64,000 nucleotides of DNA from Saccharopolyspora kobensis (GTDB taxonomy: Bacteria > Actinomycetota > Actinomycetes > Mycobacteriales > Pseudonocardiaceae). Every line of letters starts with the position of its first letter. Within the stretch, counting starts at the first letter, position 1. This document shows, piece after piece, positions 16,678 through 26,700 of the stretch. The notes under the pieces are model-generated. The model searched no databases. It was not told the DNA's origin and saw only the letters and a list, made by a program, of their open reading frames with translations. The stretch lies in contig NZ_FNVB01000009.1 of NCBI RefSeq assembly GCF_900108315.1, positions 1-64,000 of the forward strand. Direction: 5' to 3'. Made by a program: the position numbers and the translations under genes.

Positions 16678-16700
16678 ACCCCTGAGAGATGAGGAGTCAG

Positions 16701-17411
16701 ATGAGCAAGTTGCCCGCACCGCCCGCCGACGGCTTCTGCGCGCAGGCCTGGGCGCACACCGCCGGGTTGCAGCAGGCGATCGTCGAGCACCCGTTCAACA
16801 CCGGGCTCGCCGACGGAAGCCTGGACCGCGAGGTGTTCGCCTTCTACATCGTGCAGGACGCCCGCTACCTGGTCGGGTTCGCGCAGGCGCTGGCGGCCGC
16901 TTCGACCCGGGCGGACAACGCCGAGGACGCCGCGTTCCTGTCCGGCTCGGCCAACGGCGCGCTGGTCGAGGAGCGCCGACTGCACGCCGGGTACGTCACC
17001 GAGTTCGGGCTGACCGAGGCCGAGATCGACGGCATCGGCACCTCGCCGTCCTGCCTCGCCTACACCTCGTACCTGCGGGCGTGCGCGCTGACCGAGCCGT
17101 ACCCGGTGCTGCTGGCGGCGATCCTGCCGTGTTTCTGGGTGTACCAGCACGTCGGCACCACGATCCTGGAGGCCACCGGCGACCTCGCCGAGCACCCGTA
17201 CCGGGCGTGGATCCAGACCTACGCCGACGACGAGTTCGCCGCCGCCGTGCTGGCCGCCCGCGAGCTGGTCGACCGGGTCGCCGCGAGCACCGACGAGGCG
17301 ACGCGGCAGCGGATGCTGGCCGCGTTCACCCGGGCCACCGAGTACGAGTGGCTGTTCTGGAACAGCGCGTGGACCAAGGAGACCTGGCCGACCGCCGAGT
17401 TCCTCGGGTAG
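16701..17411 (+). CDS. tenA: TenA-family thiaminase II / aminopyrimidine aminohydrolase
   Basis: A 236-aa all-helical enzyme of the TenA family that hydrolyses aminomethyl-HMP from degraded thiamine, recycling the pyrimidine for ThiD. Conserved features: HPFNTGLADGSL, FYIVQDARYLVGFAQAL (Asp and Tyr of the pocket), PSCLAYTSYL, CFWVYQHVG, and YEWLFWNSAW with the terminal Glu/Trp. The catalytic Cys of TenA is probably in CLAYTSYL or ILPCFW; I cannot fix it by eye. The ATG giving MSKLPA has GAGGAG 4 bases upstream; an ATG four codons earlier is weaker. It follows thiD with a gap filled by two family-1 repeats, so whether it is cotranscribed or has its own promoter is open. Confidence 0.92.
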   Translation: MSKLPAPPADGFCAQAWAHTAGLQQAIVEHPFNTGLADGSLDREVFAFYIVQDARYLVGFAQALAAASTRADNAEDAAFLSGSANGALVEERRLHAGYVTEFGLTEAEIDGIGTSPSCLAYTSYLRACALTEPYPVLLAAILPCFWVYQHVGTTILEATGDLAEHPYRAWIQTYADDEFAAAVLAARELVDRVAASTDEATRQRMLAAFTRATEYEWLFWNSAWTKETWPTAEFLG

Positions 17412-17534
17412 GAGCCGAAAGTCGTTGCGGGACAACGGAAAGCGTCGCTCTGAAATGTGACCCGCGGCACAGTCCCGGCCGCTAACGAACATCAGGATCT
17501 AGAGCGATGTGCTCAGCGACACGCCCACTCGGGC

Positions 17535-17723
17535 ATGGAATCTTCCCAGGTCGAACGGGGTTTCAGCGTCGTGGGCACTTCGCTTGTGATCGTTCTTCTC
17601 GGCATGCTCGTGCCCGTGCTCGCTGCCGCGCCGTTCTACGTCGCCGACCGCCGTCGCGAGCAGGAGGAGCTCGAGCTCCGGTCGCGCGAGCTGGAAGCGG
17701 AAACCACCGGCTCCGACGACTGA
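17535..17723 (+). CDS. Small single-pass membrane protein (62 aa)
   Basis: Starts MESSQVERG, followed by one hydrophobic helix (about residues 12-34: VVGTSLVIVLLGMLVPVLAA), then a charged coiled segment YVADRRREQEELELRSRELEAE. The layout is of a membrane anchor with a short acidic/basic cytoplasmic tail. Not recognised. The ATG at 17535 is preferred to an upstream GTG in the same frame because the extra residues are not membrane-like. Confidence 0.5.
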   Translation: MESSQVERGFSVVGTSLVIVLLGMLVPVLAAAPFYVADRRREQEELELRSRELEAETTGSDD

Positions 17724-17775
17724 GTGATAACAGTCGTTGGAACCGGTGGTTCCGGGTTGCCGTGCGGGGCCGCCG

Positions 17776-18147
17776 CTATTCCTTGCTGATCTCGGTGCGG
17801 AGCCGGGCGAGGCGCTGGCGGGAGCGGTTGAACTTGGCCTCGAAGTGCTTCTCGTAGAGGTCGGTCGGCAGTTCGGGGAGCTCGGCGGGCTCCGCGGTGC
17901 GCTGCACCGGTGCGACGGGCTCGCTCGGCTTCTCCTCGACGGCGGGCTGCTCCTGTTCGGCGGGCTGCGGCGCGGTGGTCCGGCGGGTGACCGTCGGCGG
18001 CGCCGGTGCCGGAGTGCGCAACGCGTGCCTGCCGCGCGGGGCCGATTCCTGCTCGCCGAGTTGGCGGTTCGCGCGGTGCAGCAGCGGCCAGAAGATCAGC
18101 GTCGCCAATGCGAAACCGGAGACGAACATCAGCACGAGCAGTTCCAC
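17776..18147 (-). CDS. Small membrane protein with Pro-rich linker
   Basis: A 123-aa protein: an N-terminal membrane helix (about residues 1-24, MELLVLMFVSGFALATLIFWPLL in part), a Pro/Ala/Glu-rich middle, and a basic C-terminal helix (YEKHFEAKFNRSRQRLARLRTEI). It starts with GTG 12 bases after the stop of the DivIVA-like gene and is surely cotranscribed. Function unknown; it may be a membrane partner of the coiled-coil protein. Confidence 0.65.
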   Translation of the reverse strand: MELLVLMFVSGFALATLIFWPLLHRANRQLGEQESAPRGRHALRTPAPAPPTVTRRTTAPQPAEQEQPAVEEKPSEPVAPVQRTAEPAELPELPTDLYEKHFEAKFNRSRQRLARLRTEISKE

Positions 18148-18159
18148 GTGGTGCTCCGA

Positions 18160-19083
18160 TCAGTTCTGTCGGACGGGTCCTGTCTGCGGGGCCGCACCGT
18201 TGGTGCTGTGGTGCTGACCGTCGAGTGGGATGAGGAACGTCTGGACGTCTTCGCGCTGCGAGGGCAGCTGGAGCGGTAGCTGGGCCTCGGACTCGGGTTC
18301 GCCGACCGTGGCCGGCGGGTGCGCGCTGAGCTCGGCGATGGAGGCGCTGAGGGTGCGTTGCGTCTGGTCCATCGAGGACAGCACCGCGGCGCGCAGTTCC
18401 TCCAGGCGGCGCTGCTGGGTGTGGATCTCCTCCAGCGCTTCCAGGCGGAGCTGCTCGGTCTCGGCGTCCCACTGCCCGCACTGCCGCCGGGTCTGGGCGA
18501 TCAGCTCGTCGGCCTCCTCCTGCGCGGCGGTGATCGTCCGCTTGTACTCGTCGCGGATGCTCTGCCGCATCCGCTGCTCCCGGGCGCGCAGTTCGCTGAC
18601 CTTCTGGTCGTGCTCGCGGTGCAGCCGGGCCCGGCGCTCCTCGACCTCGGAGATCAAGCGGCCGCACTCCTCGCGCAGCTCGCCGGCGTTGCGCTGGGCT
18701 TCCTCGATCAGCTGGCGCGCCTCGGTCTCGGCGGTGCCGCGGATGATCTCGGCCTGCCGCCGGGCCTGGTCGCGGAGGTTCTGCACCTCTTCCTCGGCGA
18801 TGGCGAGCATGTTCTGCACGCGCTGCGAGGCGGCGGGCAGGCCGGTGTCGGAGGACTCGATGCGGCGGAGGCGCTCCTCGGCCGAGTCGAGGCTGCGGCG
18901 GGTGGTGTCGCAGAGCTCGCGCAGGTCGCTGTTGAGCTGCGCGGCCTCGTTGCGGTCGATGGTGACCAGCCGCAGCTGGTCCTCCAGCAGCTCGATGTGG
19001 TCGATGACCTGGCTGCGGTTGAAGCCGCGGACCTGGATGTCGAATCCCGGCCGGAGCGGAACGACGGAGTCGGTGTCATCCAT
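18160..19083 (-). CDS. DivIVA-like coiled-coil protein
   Basis: A 307-aa protein. Residues about 10-45 (RPGFDIQVRGFNRSQVIDHIELLEDQL) match the DivIVA N-terminal membrane-binding motif with GFxxxxVxxxL spacing. Residues about 45-235 are a nearly continuous coiled coil rich in Arg/Glu/Gln (LDSAEERLRRIES, EEEVQNLRDQARRQAE, EADELIAQTRRQCGQW). The tail is unstructured. DivIVA proteins mark negative membrane curvature and organise polar growth or septation in actinomycetes; this one is a paralog rather than Wag31 itself (context and sequence differ). Start: ATG with GAGGAG upstream, shorter than the open frame to 19167. Paired with a small membrane-protein gene downstream. Confidence 0.82.
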   Translation of the reverse strand: MDDTDSVVPLRPGFDIQVRGFNRSQVIDHIELLEDQLRLVTIDRNEAAQLNSDLRELCDTTRRSLDSAEERLRRIESSDTGLPAASQRVQNMLAIAEEEVQNLRDQARRQAEIIRGTAETEARQLIEEAQRNAGELREECGRLISEVEERRARLHREHDQKVSELRAREQRMRQSIRDEYKRTITAAQEEADELIAQTRRQCGQWDAETEQLRLEALEEIHTQQRRLEELRAAVLSSMDQTQRTLSASIAELSAHPPATVGEPESEAQLPLQLPSQREDVQTFLIPLDGQHHSTNGAAPQTGPVRQN

Positions 19084-19302
19084 GGGTGAACTCCTCTCCG
19101 GGCGGTGGGCCGATTCGATAGGTCGGAGAGTAGGGGTGATGGTCGGCGTTCGCCCAGCGAAACACAACGATCATCACCGGATCAGGTAGTGATGATCGGA
19201 TGGCCGCGCGCCCCGCTTGCGCTCCGTGACGACAGTCCGATTCGTCCACAGTGCACGTCCCCGGACCAGGGAGTTCCACAGCACTGCCGTCGAGCTCGGT
19301 GG

Positions 19303-19321
19303 TTAGGTTAGGCTCCGCTCA
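19303..19321 (+). promoter_or_regulatory. Candidate iron box upstream of the acyltransferase gene
   Basis: TTAGGTTAGGCTCCGCTCA matches TTAGGTTAGGCTAACCTAA at 15 of 19, with a perfect left half. It is 27 bases upstream of the start of the first siderophore gene. Confidence 0.7.
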
Positions 19322-19347
19322 CGGATCCGCGGTTCGAGGAGCATTGC

Positions 19348-20691
19348 GTGACGAGTGGAGTCGACCTTCCCGACCAGTCGCACGAGCGAGCGTCGGCGCT
19401 GCTGCGGCGGTGGCTGGCCGAGACGCACACCCCGGTCGTCGAGGGGCCGTTGCGGCTGACCATCGGGGCGGTGCCGCTGGGCACCGACGTCGTGCACAGC
19501 TCGGTGACCGGCGCGCACGGCTTCGGGCCGATCCACGTGCTCGACGACGCCGGTGAGCCGGTCGCCATCGCCGATCCCGCGCTGATCGCCGCGGCCTGCT
19601 CCGCCGACGCGCGCGCTCGCGCGCTGCCCGATGCGCCGATCAACGCCGCCGACGCCGGTTCGCTGGTCGACTGGCTGCTGCACGCGCTGCCGAGGCGTGA
19701 GTTCGACCCGATCGCGCTCTCCGAGGACCTGATCGCGGTGGCCCGCTCGGTGTCCGACGCGGCCGAGGCGCGGCGCTGGCTGGCCGCGCACGTCGAGGGA
19801 CGGCTGCTGCCCGCTGTGCTGGGGTGGGAGGGCGATGTCGCCGCCGCGACGGTGCAGCTGCTGACGCGCGGACCGCTGGCGGTCATCGGGTTGCTGGGAC
19901 GACGCGGTGTGGTTGACGAAGCGGAGCTGCTCGCGGAGCTGCGGACGTGGCTTCGCGGCGTCGCCGAGGCGCACCCGGTGTCCGGATGGCTGGTCGAGCG
20001 CTGGCTGACGAGCCCGACGCTGACCGATCTCGCCGCGCTCAACGGTTCCGGCCTGCGCTACCGGGCGGATTCTGGCCGCGTGGAGGTGCGGCCGGTGCCG
20101 TTCGAGGTGCCGAACCCGCTGTGGTCGGGCGCCGTACCCGTGCCGGGGGTGCCGGTTCCGGTGCTGGGCGAGGGCTGGTCGCTGCGGCCGGTGGAGGTCG
20201 TCGGCGAGGACGGCGGGCCGGACGTCGCGCTGGTGCAGCGCTGGATGAACGCCGAGCACGTCGCGGTGAACTGGAACCAGGCCTGGCCGCTGGCGCAGTG
20301 GCGCGAGGAGCTGGCCGGGCAGCTCGGCGGACAGCACTCGGTGCCGTGCATCGTCGGCCTCGACGGGCGCGACGTCGGCTACCTGGAGCTATACCGGGTG
20401 CAGCGGGACAAGCTGGCGCGCTGCTACTCGCACGATCCGCACGACCTGGGCGTGCACATCGCCATCGGCGAGCCGGATGCGATCGGGCGCGGCGTCGGCT
20501 CGTCGCTGCTGCGGGCGGTGGCCGGCGGGCTGCTGGCGGCCGACCGGGAGTGCCGGCGCGTGGTGGCCGAGCCGAACGTGCACAACGGCGCCTCCGTGGG
20601 CGCTTTCGGCAAGGCCGGGTTCGGCCGGGCCGCCGAGATCGGACTGCCGAACAAGAACTCGGCGTTGATGATCTTCGAGCGCGGTGAGTAG
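19348..20691 (+). CDS. Siderophore biosynthesis N-acyltransferase (GNAT, MbtK/IucB-like) with N-terminal extension
   Basis: A 447-aa protein. The C-terminal 190 residues are a GNAT acyltransferase of the siderophore type: WSLRPVE, VQRWMNAEHVAVNWNQAWPLAQWREEL, PCIVGLDGRDVGYLELYRV, LGVHIAIGEPDAIGRGVGSSLL (acetyl-CoA loop) and GASVGAFGKAGFGRA. Such domains acylate N-hydroxylysine or N-hydroxyornithine to form a hydroxamate. The N-terminal 240 residues are not recognised; they are helical and hydrophobic in patches. GTG start with GAGGAG 6 bases upstream. It is first in the siderophore cluster, under a candidate iron box, and the monooxygenase that would make its substrate is at 30.6 kb. Acyl group and amine substrate are not determined. 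Confidence 0.82.
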   Translation: MTSGVDLPDQSHERASALLRRWLAETHTPVVEGPLRLTIGAVPLGTDVVHSSVTGAHGFGPIHVLDDAGEPVAIADPALIAAACSADARARALPDAPINAADAGSLVDWLLHALPRREFDPIALSEDLIAVARSVSDAAEARRWLAAHVEGRLLPAVLGWEGDVAAATVQLLTRGPLAVIGLLGRRGVVDEAELLAELRTWLRGVAEAHPVSGWLVERWLTSPTLTDLAALNGSGLRYRADSGRVEVRPVPFEVPNPLWSGAVPVPGVPVPVLGEGWSLRPVEVVGEDGGPDVALVQRWMNAEHVAVNWNQAWPLAQWREELAGQLGGQHSVPCIVGLDGRDVGYLELYRVQRDKLARCYSHDPHDLGVHIAIGEPDAIGRGVGSSLLRAVAGGLLAADRECRRVVAEPNVHNGASVGAFGKAGFGRAAEIGLPNKNSALMIFERGE

Positions 20692-20742
20692 GCCCACTTC
20701 TTCGTCGGTCCGGAGTCCCTGTACTACCGATCCGCAGAGAAC

Positions 20743-20761
20743 TAAGGTAAGCCTTACTTGA
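20743..20761 (+). promoter_or_regulatory. Candidate iron box upstream of the NRPS gene
   Basis: TAAGGTAAGCCTTACTTGA is a palindrome of DtxR/IdeR type (AAGGTAAG-CCTTACTT) though it matches the strict consensus at only 12 of 19. It lies 23 bases upstream of the NRPS start. Confidence 0.55.
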
Positions 20762-20783
20762 TTTGTTGATCGTGGGGAGAGCG

Positions 20784-23700
20784 ATGCCGGGCCGAGCTGA
20801 CCAGTTGTTGCCGCTGTCGGCCGCGCAGGCGGGGATCTGGTTCGCACAGCAGCTTGACCGGGCGAACCCGATCTTCAACACCGCCGAACGCGTGGCGATC
20901 GACGGCTCCGTGGATCCCGAGCGGTTCGCCGCCGCGCTGCGGCAGGCGGTCGCCGAGGTCGAGGCGCTGCGCATCCGGATCTGCGAGGACGGCGCCGAGC
21001 TCGGCCAGGTCGTCGAGGAACCCGCCGAGTTCGAGCTGCCGGTCGTCGACTGCACGACCGCCGCCGATCCCGAGGCCCGGGCGATGGCGTGGATGCGCGC
21101 CGACCTGCGCGAGCCGGTCGACCTCACGCGCGGCCAGGCCGGTCGGTTGTGGAGCGCCGCGCTGTTCAAGCTCGGTGAGCGGCGCTGGTGGTGGTACCAG
21201 CGGATCCACCACGTGGCCATCGACGGCTACGGCTTCTCGATCCTCATCCGGCGGGTCGCCGAGCTCTACGGCGAGCAGGAGCCCGGCCCGTCGCCGTTCG
21301 GCTCGCTGACCGCGCTGCTGGCCGACGAGCAGGAGTACCGGGAGTCGGCGAAGGCCGAGCGCGACACCCGGTACTGGCAGGAGCGGTTCGCCGACCGGCC
21401 GGACGTGGTGTCGCTGACCGGCGGCTCGCGGCCCACCGCGCACGACTTCCGCAGGCTGACCGCCGAGTCGCCCGCCGGGACCGCGCTGGCCGCGGCGGCC
21501 GAGGAGAGCCGCACGATCTGGCCGGACGCGCTCATCGCCGCCTTCGGCGCCTACCTGCACCGGATGACCGGGGCCACCGACGTGGTGCTGGGCCTGCCGG
21601 TGATGGGTCGGCTCGGTTCGGTCGCACTGCGGGTGCCGGGCATGGTCGTCAACGTGCTGCCGCTGCGGCTGCGGATCACCGCCGCGACCACCCGCGCGGA
21701 GCTGATCTCGCAGGTCGGCAAGGCCGTGCGGGAGTTGCGCAAGCACCAGCGCACGCGCGCCGAGGACCTGCGCCGCGATCTCCAGCTGCTGGGCTCGGAC
21801 CGGCCGCTGTTCGGGCCGATGCTCAACATCAAGGCCTTCGACTACGACCTGCGCTTCGGCGACAGCCCCGCCACCGTGCACAACATCGCCGCCGGGCCGG
21901 TCGAGGACCTGACCGTCGCGGTCTACCACGACGACGGGCAGCTGCGGTTCGAGTTCGACGCCAACCCGGACCGCTACGGCGAGGCCGAGCTCGCCGCGCA
22001 CCGCGAGCGGTTCCTGCGGTTCCTCGGGCACTTCGCGGAGTGCTCCGGCGACACCCGGGTCGGCGGGATCGACCTGCTCTCGCCCGAGGAGCGCATCCGG
22101 ATCCTGGAGGAGTGGAACGCGCCGATCGCCGAGGCCCCGGAGCTGCCCGCGGCGACGCTGCCGCAGCTGTTCGAGGAGCAGGCCGGGCGGACGCCGGACT
22201 CGGTCGCGGTCACCTTCGGCGCGCAAGAGCTGACCTACGAGGAGCTCAACTCGCGCGCGAACCAGCTCGCGCACCACCTGATCGACCTAGGCGTCGGGCC
22301 CGAGCAGCTGGTGGCGCTGGCCCTGCCGCGCACGGCGGAACTGGTCGTGGCGCTGCTCGCGGTGCTCAAGGCCGGTGCGGCGTACCTGCCGCTGGATCCC
22401 GGGCACCCGGCCGAGCGGATCGCCTACATCGTCGGCGACGCCCGGCCGAGCGTGCTGATCAGCGACGCCGAGAACTCGGCCAACCTGCCTGCCGGGATCA
22501 CCCGGGTCCTGCTGGACGATCCGACGGCGCGGACCGAGATCGCCCGGCACTCGCAGCGCGATCCCAAGGCCGGTGAGCGCGGGCCGTTGACCGCCGAGCA
22601 CGCCGCCTACGTCATCTACACCTCCGGTTCGACGGGGCAGCCGAAGGGCGTGTCGATCCCGCACCACAACGTGGTCCGGTTGTTCCGCGCCACCGAGCCG
22701 TGGTTCTCCTTCAGCGGCGACGACGTCTGGACGCTGTTCCACTCCTACGCCTTCGACTTCTCGGTGTGGGAGCTGTGGGGCGCGCTGCTGCACGGCGGCC
22801 GGTTGGTGGTCGTCCCGCACGAGATCAGCCGTTCGCCGCAGGAGTTCCGGCGGCTGCTGGTCGACGAGCGGGTGACCGTGCTCAACCAGACGCCGTCGGC
22901 GTTCTACCAGCTCAGCCAGGCCGACCGGGAGGACCCGGCGGGTGAGCTGGCGCTGCGCGTGGTGATCTTCGGCGGCGAGGCGCTGGAACTGTCCAGGCTG
23001 GACGACTGGTACGACCGGCACCCGCAGCTGCCCAAGCTGGTCAACATGTACGGGATCACCGAGACCACCGTGCACGTGTCCTACGTCGAGCTGGACCGCG
23101 AGCTGGTGGCCCGGCGGGACGGCAGCGTGATCGGCCGCGGCATCCCGGACCTGCGGGTCTACCTGCTGGATTCGTCGTTGCAGCCGGTGCCGCCCGGCGT
23201 GGTGGGCGAGCTGTACGTGGCGGGGGAGGGCCTGGCGCGCGGTTACCTCGGGCAGCGCGGCCTGACCGCGCAGCGCTTCGTCGCCGATCCGCACGGCGCA
23301 CCGGGCACCCGCATGTACCGCTCCGGTGACCTGGGCAAGTGGCGGCCGGACGGCAGCATCGAGTTCCTCGGCCGCGCCGACCACCAGGTCAAGGTTCGCG
23401 GGTTCCGCATCGAGCTGGGTGAGATCGAGGCGCACCTGGCCGCGCACCCGCGGGTCCGGCAGGCGGCGGTGGTGGTGCGCGAGGACCAGCCCGGCGATCA
23501 GCGGCTGGTCGGCTACACCGCGGGCACGGCGGAGGCCGCGGAGCTGCGGTCGCACCTGGCGGCGCGGCTGCCCGGGTACATGGTGCCCGCCGCGTTCGTG
23601 CCGGTGGAGGAGATCCCGTTGACGGCCAACGGGAAGCTCGACGTGCGGGCGCTGCCCGCGCCGGAGTTCGGCGGCGACGCCGGCGGCCGCGAACCGCGCA

Positions 23701-26700
23701 ACGACGTCGAGGCCGGGTTGTGCCGGTTGTTCGCCGAGGTGCTCGGGGTGCGCGAGGTCGGCATCGACGACGGGTTCTTCGAGCTCGGCGGGCATTCGCT
23801 GCTGGCCGCGCGGTTGCTGGCGCGGGTGCGCAGCGAGCTCGGCGCCGAGCTGACCATCCGCAGCCTCTTCGACCACCCGACGGTCGCCGGTCTCGCCGAG
23901 CAGCTGGGCGCGGTGGATCGCCGACCGGAGCTGCGGCGCGTCGAGCGGCCCGAGCGGATCCCGCTTTCCTTCGCGCAGCAACGTCTTTGGTTCCTCAACC
24001 GGCTGGAAGGTCCCAGCGCCACCTACAACCTGCCGCTGGTGCTGCGCATGTCCGGTGAGCTGGACGTGGCTGCGTTGCGCGCCGCGCTCGGCGATGTCGT
24101 GCGGCGGCACGAGAGCTTGCGCACGGTCTTCCCGGACGAGCTGGGCGAACCGCGCCAGGAGGTGCTCGACACCGTTCCGGAGCTGACCGTGGTTCACCTT
24201 CCGCGGCCCGACGATGCGCAATTTCAATTGAAATCAGACCTCCAATTTCAATTGAAATTGCGGACCTCCCAGGACGGGGTGGTTGGAGCGGGTGTGGTGT
24301 CCGATGTGGATGCTGCGGTGGCCGAGGCGGCTCGGGAGGGCTTCGACCTGGCGAAGCAGTTGCCGGTGCGGACGGTGCTCTTCGAGACCGGCGCGGAGCA
24401 CGTGCTGCTGGTGCTGCTGCACCACGTGGCCGTCGACGAGTGGTCGATCCGGCCGCTGGTGCGCGATCTGTCCACCGCCTACGCGGCGCGGCTGCGCGGC
24501 GCGGAACCGGAGTGGGCCGAGCTCCCGGTGCAGTACGTGGATTACTCGCTGTGGCAGCGGGAACTGCTCGGCGACGAGTCCGATCCGGCCGGGCTGGCCG
24601 GTCGTCAGCTGAAGTTCTGGCGCGGCGCGCTCGCCGGGCTGCCCGACCAGCTGGAGCTGCCCACCGACTTCCCGCGCCCGGCCGTGGCCAGCCACCGCGG
24701 CGATGCGGTGCGCTTCGGGCTCGACGCGCAGCTGCACCAGCGGTTGCGGCAGCTCGCCGGGGAGCACCAGGCGAGCGTGTTCATGGTGCTGCAGGCCGGG
24801 CTCGCCGCGCTGCTGACCAGGCTGGGCGCCGGCACCGACATCCCCATCGGGTCGCCGGTGGCCGGGCGCGGCGACGACGCGCTCGACGAGCTCGTCGGGT
24901 TCTTCGTCAACAGCCTGGTGCTGCGCACCGACACCTCCGGCGAGCCCGGGTTCGCCGAGCTGGTCGACCGGGTCCGGCAGACCGACCTGGCCGCCTTCGA
25001 CAACGCCGAGCTGCCCTTCGAGCGGCTCGCCGAAGCGCTCAACCCGGCGCGCTCGCTGGCCCGGCACCCGCTGTTCCAGGTGATGCTCGCCTACTGGGGC
25101 GCCACCGATGCGGCCGCCGCCGAACTGCCCGGCCTGGAGACCGCCGTGGACACCGCGGCCGCCGGCGCGGCGAAGTTCGACCTGGCGTTCAGCCTCAGCG
25201 AACGCGCCGACGGAGGCGTCGACGGGCTCGTGCAGTACAGCACCGACCTGTTCACCCGGCAGACCGTCGAGGACCTGGCCGCGCGGTTCGTCCAGCTGCT
25301 GACCTCGGCGGTGGCCGACCCGGCGACGCCGATCAGCCGCCTGGACGTGCTCGGCGAGGAAGCGCGGCAGCGGGTGCTGGCCTGGGGCGACGCGGTCGGA
25401 TCGGTCGAACCCGCCGGGACGTTCCCCGAGCTGTTCGCGCGCAGCGCCGAACTCGATCCGGGCAAGACCGCGCTGATCTTCGAGGACGTCGAGCTCAGCT
25501 ACCGCGAACTCGACCGGCGGGTCACCGAGCAGGCGCAGCTGCTGGTCGAGCACGGCGTCGGGCCCGGCGACGTCGTCGGCGTGCTGCTGCCCCGCTCGCC
25601 CGAGCTGATCATCGGGCTGCTGGCGGCGATGCACGCCGGAGCCGCCTACCTGGCGCTGGACCCGGAGTACCCGGTGGACCGGCTCCGGCACATGGTCGAC
25701 GACGCCGCGCCGCGCCTGGTGCTCACCGACGACCTCTCGGCCGACCTGCCAACAACCCTGCTGAGCTGCGACGATCGCCCGCAGGGCCGCTGGCGGCTGC
25801 CGACCCCGCGGCTGGACGACGCCGCCTACGTCATCTACACCTCCGGCTCCACCGGCACGCCGAAGGGCGTGGTCGTGCCGCACCGGGGCATCGCCAAGCT
25901 GCTGGCCACCCAGACCGAGCGGGTCGGCATCACCGCGGACAGCCGGGTGCTGCAGTTCGCCTCGCCGAGCTTCGACGTGGCGTTCTGGGAGATGTGCATG
26001 GGCCTGCTCAGCGGCGGCACGCTGGTCGTGGTGCCCGCCGACCGCCGGGTGCCTGGCGAGCCGCTGGCCGAGTACGCCCGCCGCCACCGGGTCACGCACC
26101 TGGCCATCGGGCCGTCGATGATGGGGATGTTCCCGGCCGACACCGAACTCCCACCGGGGGCGACCCTGCTGTGCGGCGCCGAGAAGGTCCCCTCCGACCT
26201 GGTGCTGCGCTGGGCGCGCGAACACCGGATGCTCAACTGCTACGGCCCCACCGAGGCGACGGTGAACTCCACGCTGTGGGACTGCGATCCCGACGCGGTG
26301 GGCAGCTCGGTGCCGATCGGCGTGCCCGACCCCGGCGCCCGGCTCTACGTGCTCGACGCGCAGCTCCAGCCGACCCCGCCCGGCGTGGTCGGCGAGCTCT
26401 ACGTCTCCGGCCTCGGGCTGGCGCGCGGCTACCTCAACCGGCCGGGCCTGACCGCCGAGCGCTTCGTCGCCGACCCGTTCGGGCCGCCCGGCTCCCGCAT
26501 GTACCGCACCGGTGACCTGGTGCGCTGGCGCTCCGACGGGACGCTGGACTTCGCAGGCCGGGCCGACGACCAGGTCAAGATCCGCGGCTTCCGCATCGAG
26601 CTCGGCGAGGTCGAGGCGGTGCTCGCCCAGCACCCGGACGTCGCGCAGGTCGCGGCGGTGGTCCGCGAGGACACCCCCGGCGACAAGCGGCTGGTGGCCT

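Noticed and set aside
16671..16700. CCCCTGAGAGATGAGGAG as a second TPP riboswitch before tenA
   Set aside because: Only the CTGAGAG-like bases match; the other conserved THI-element blocks are absent and the family-1 hairpin occupies the site.
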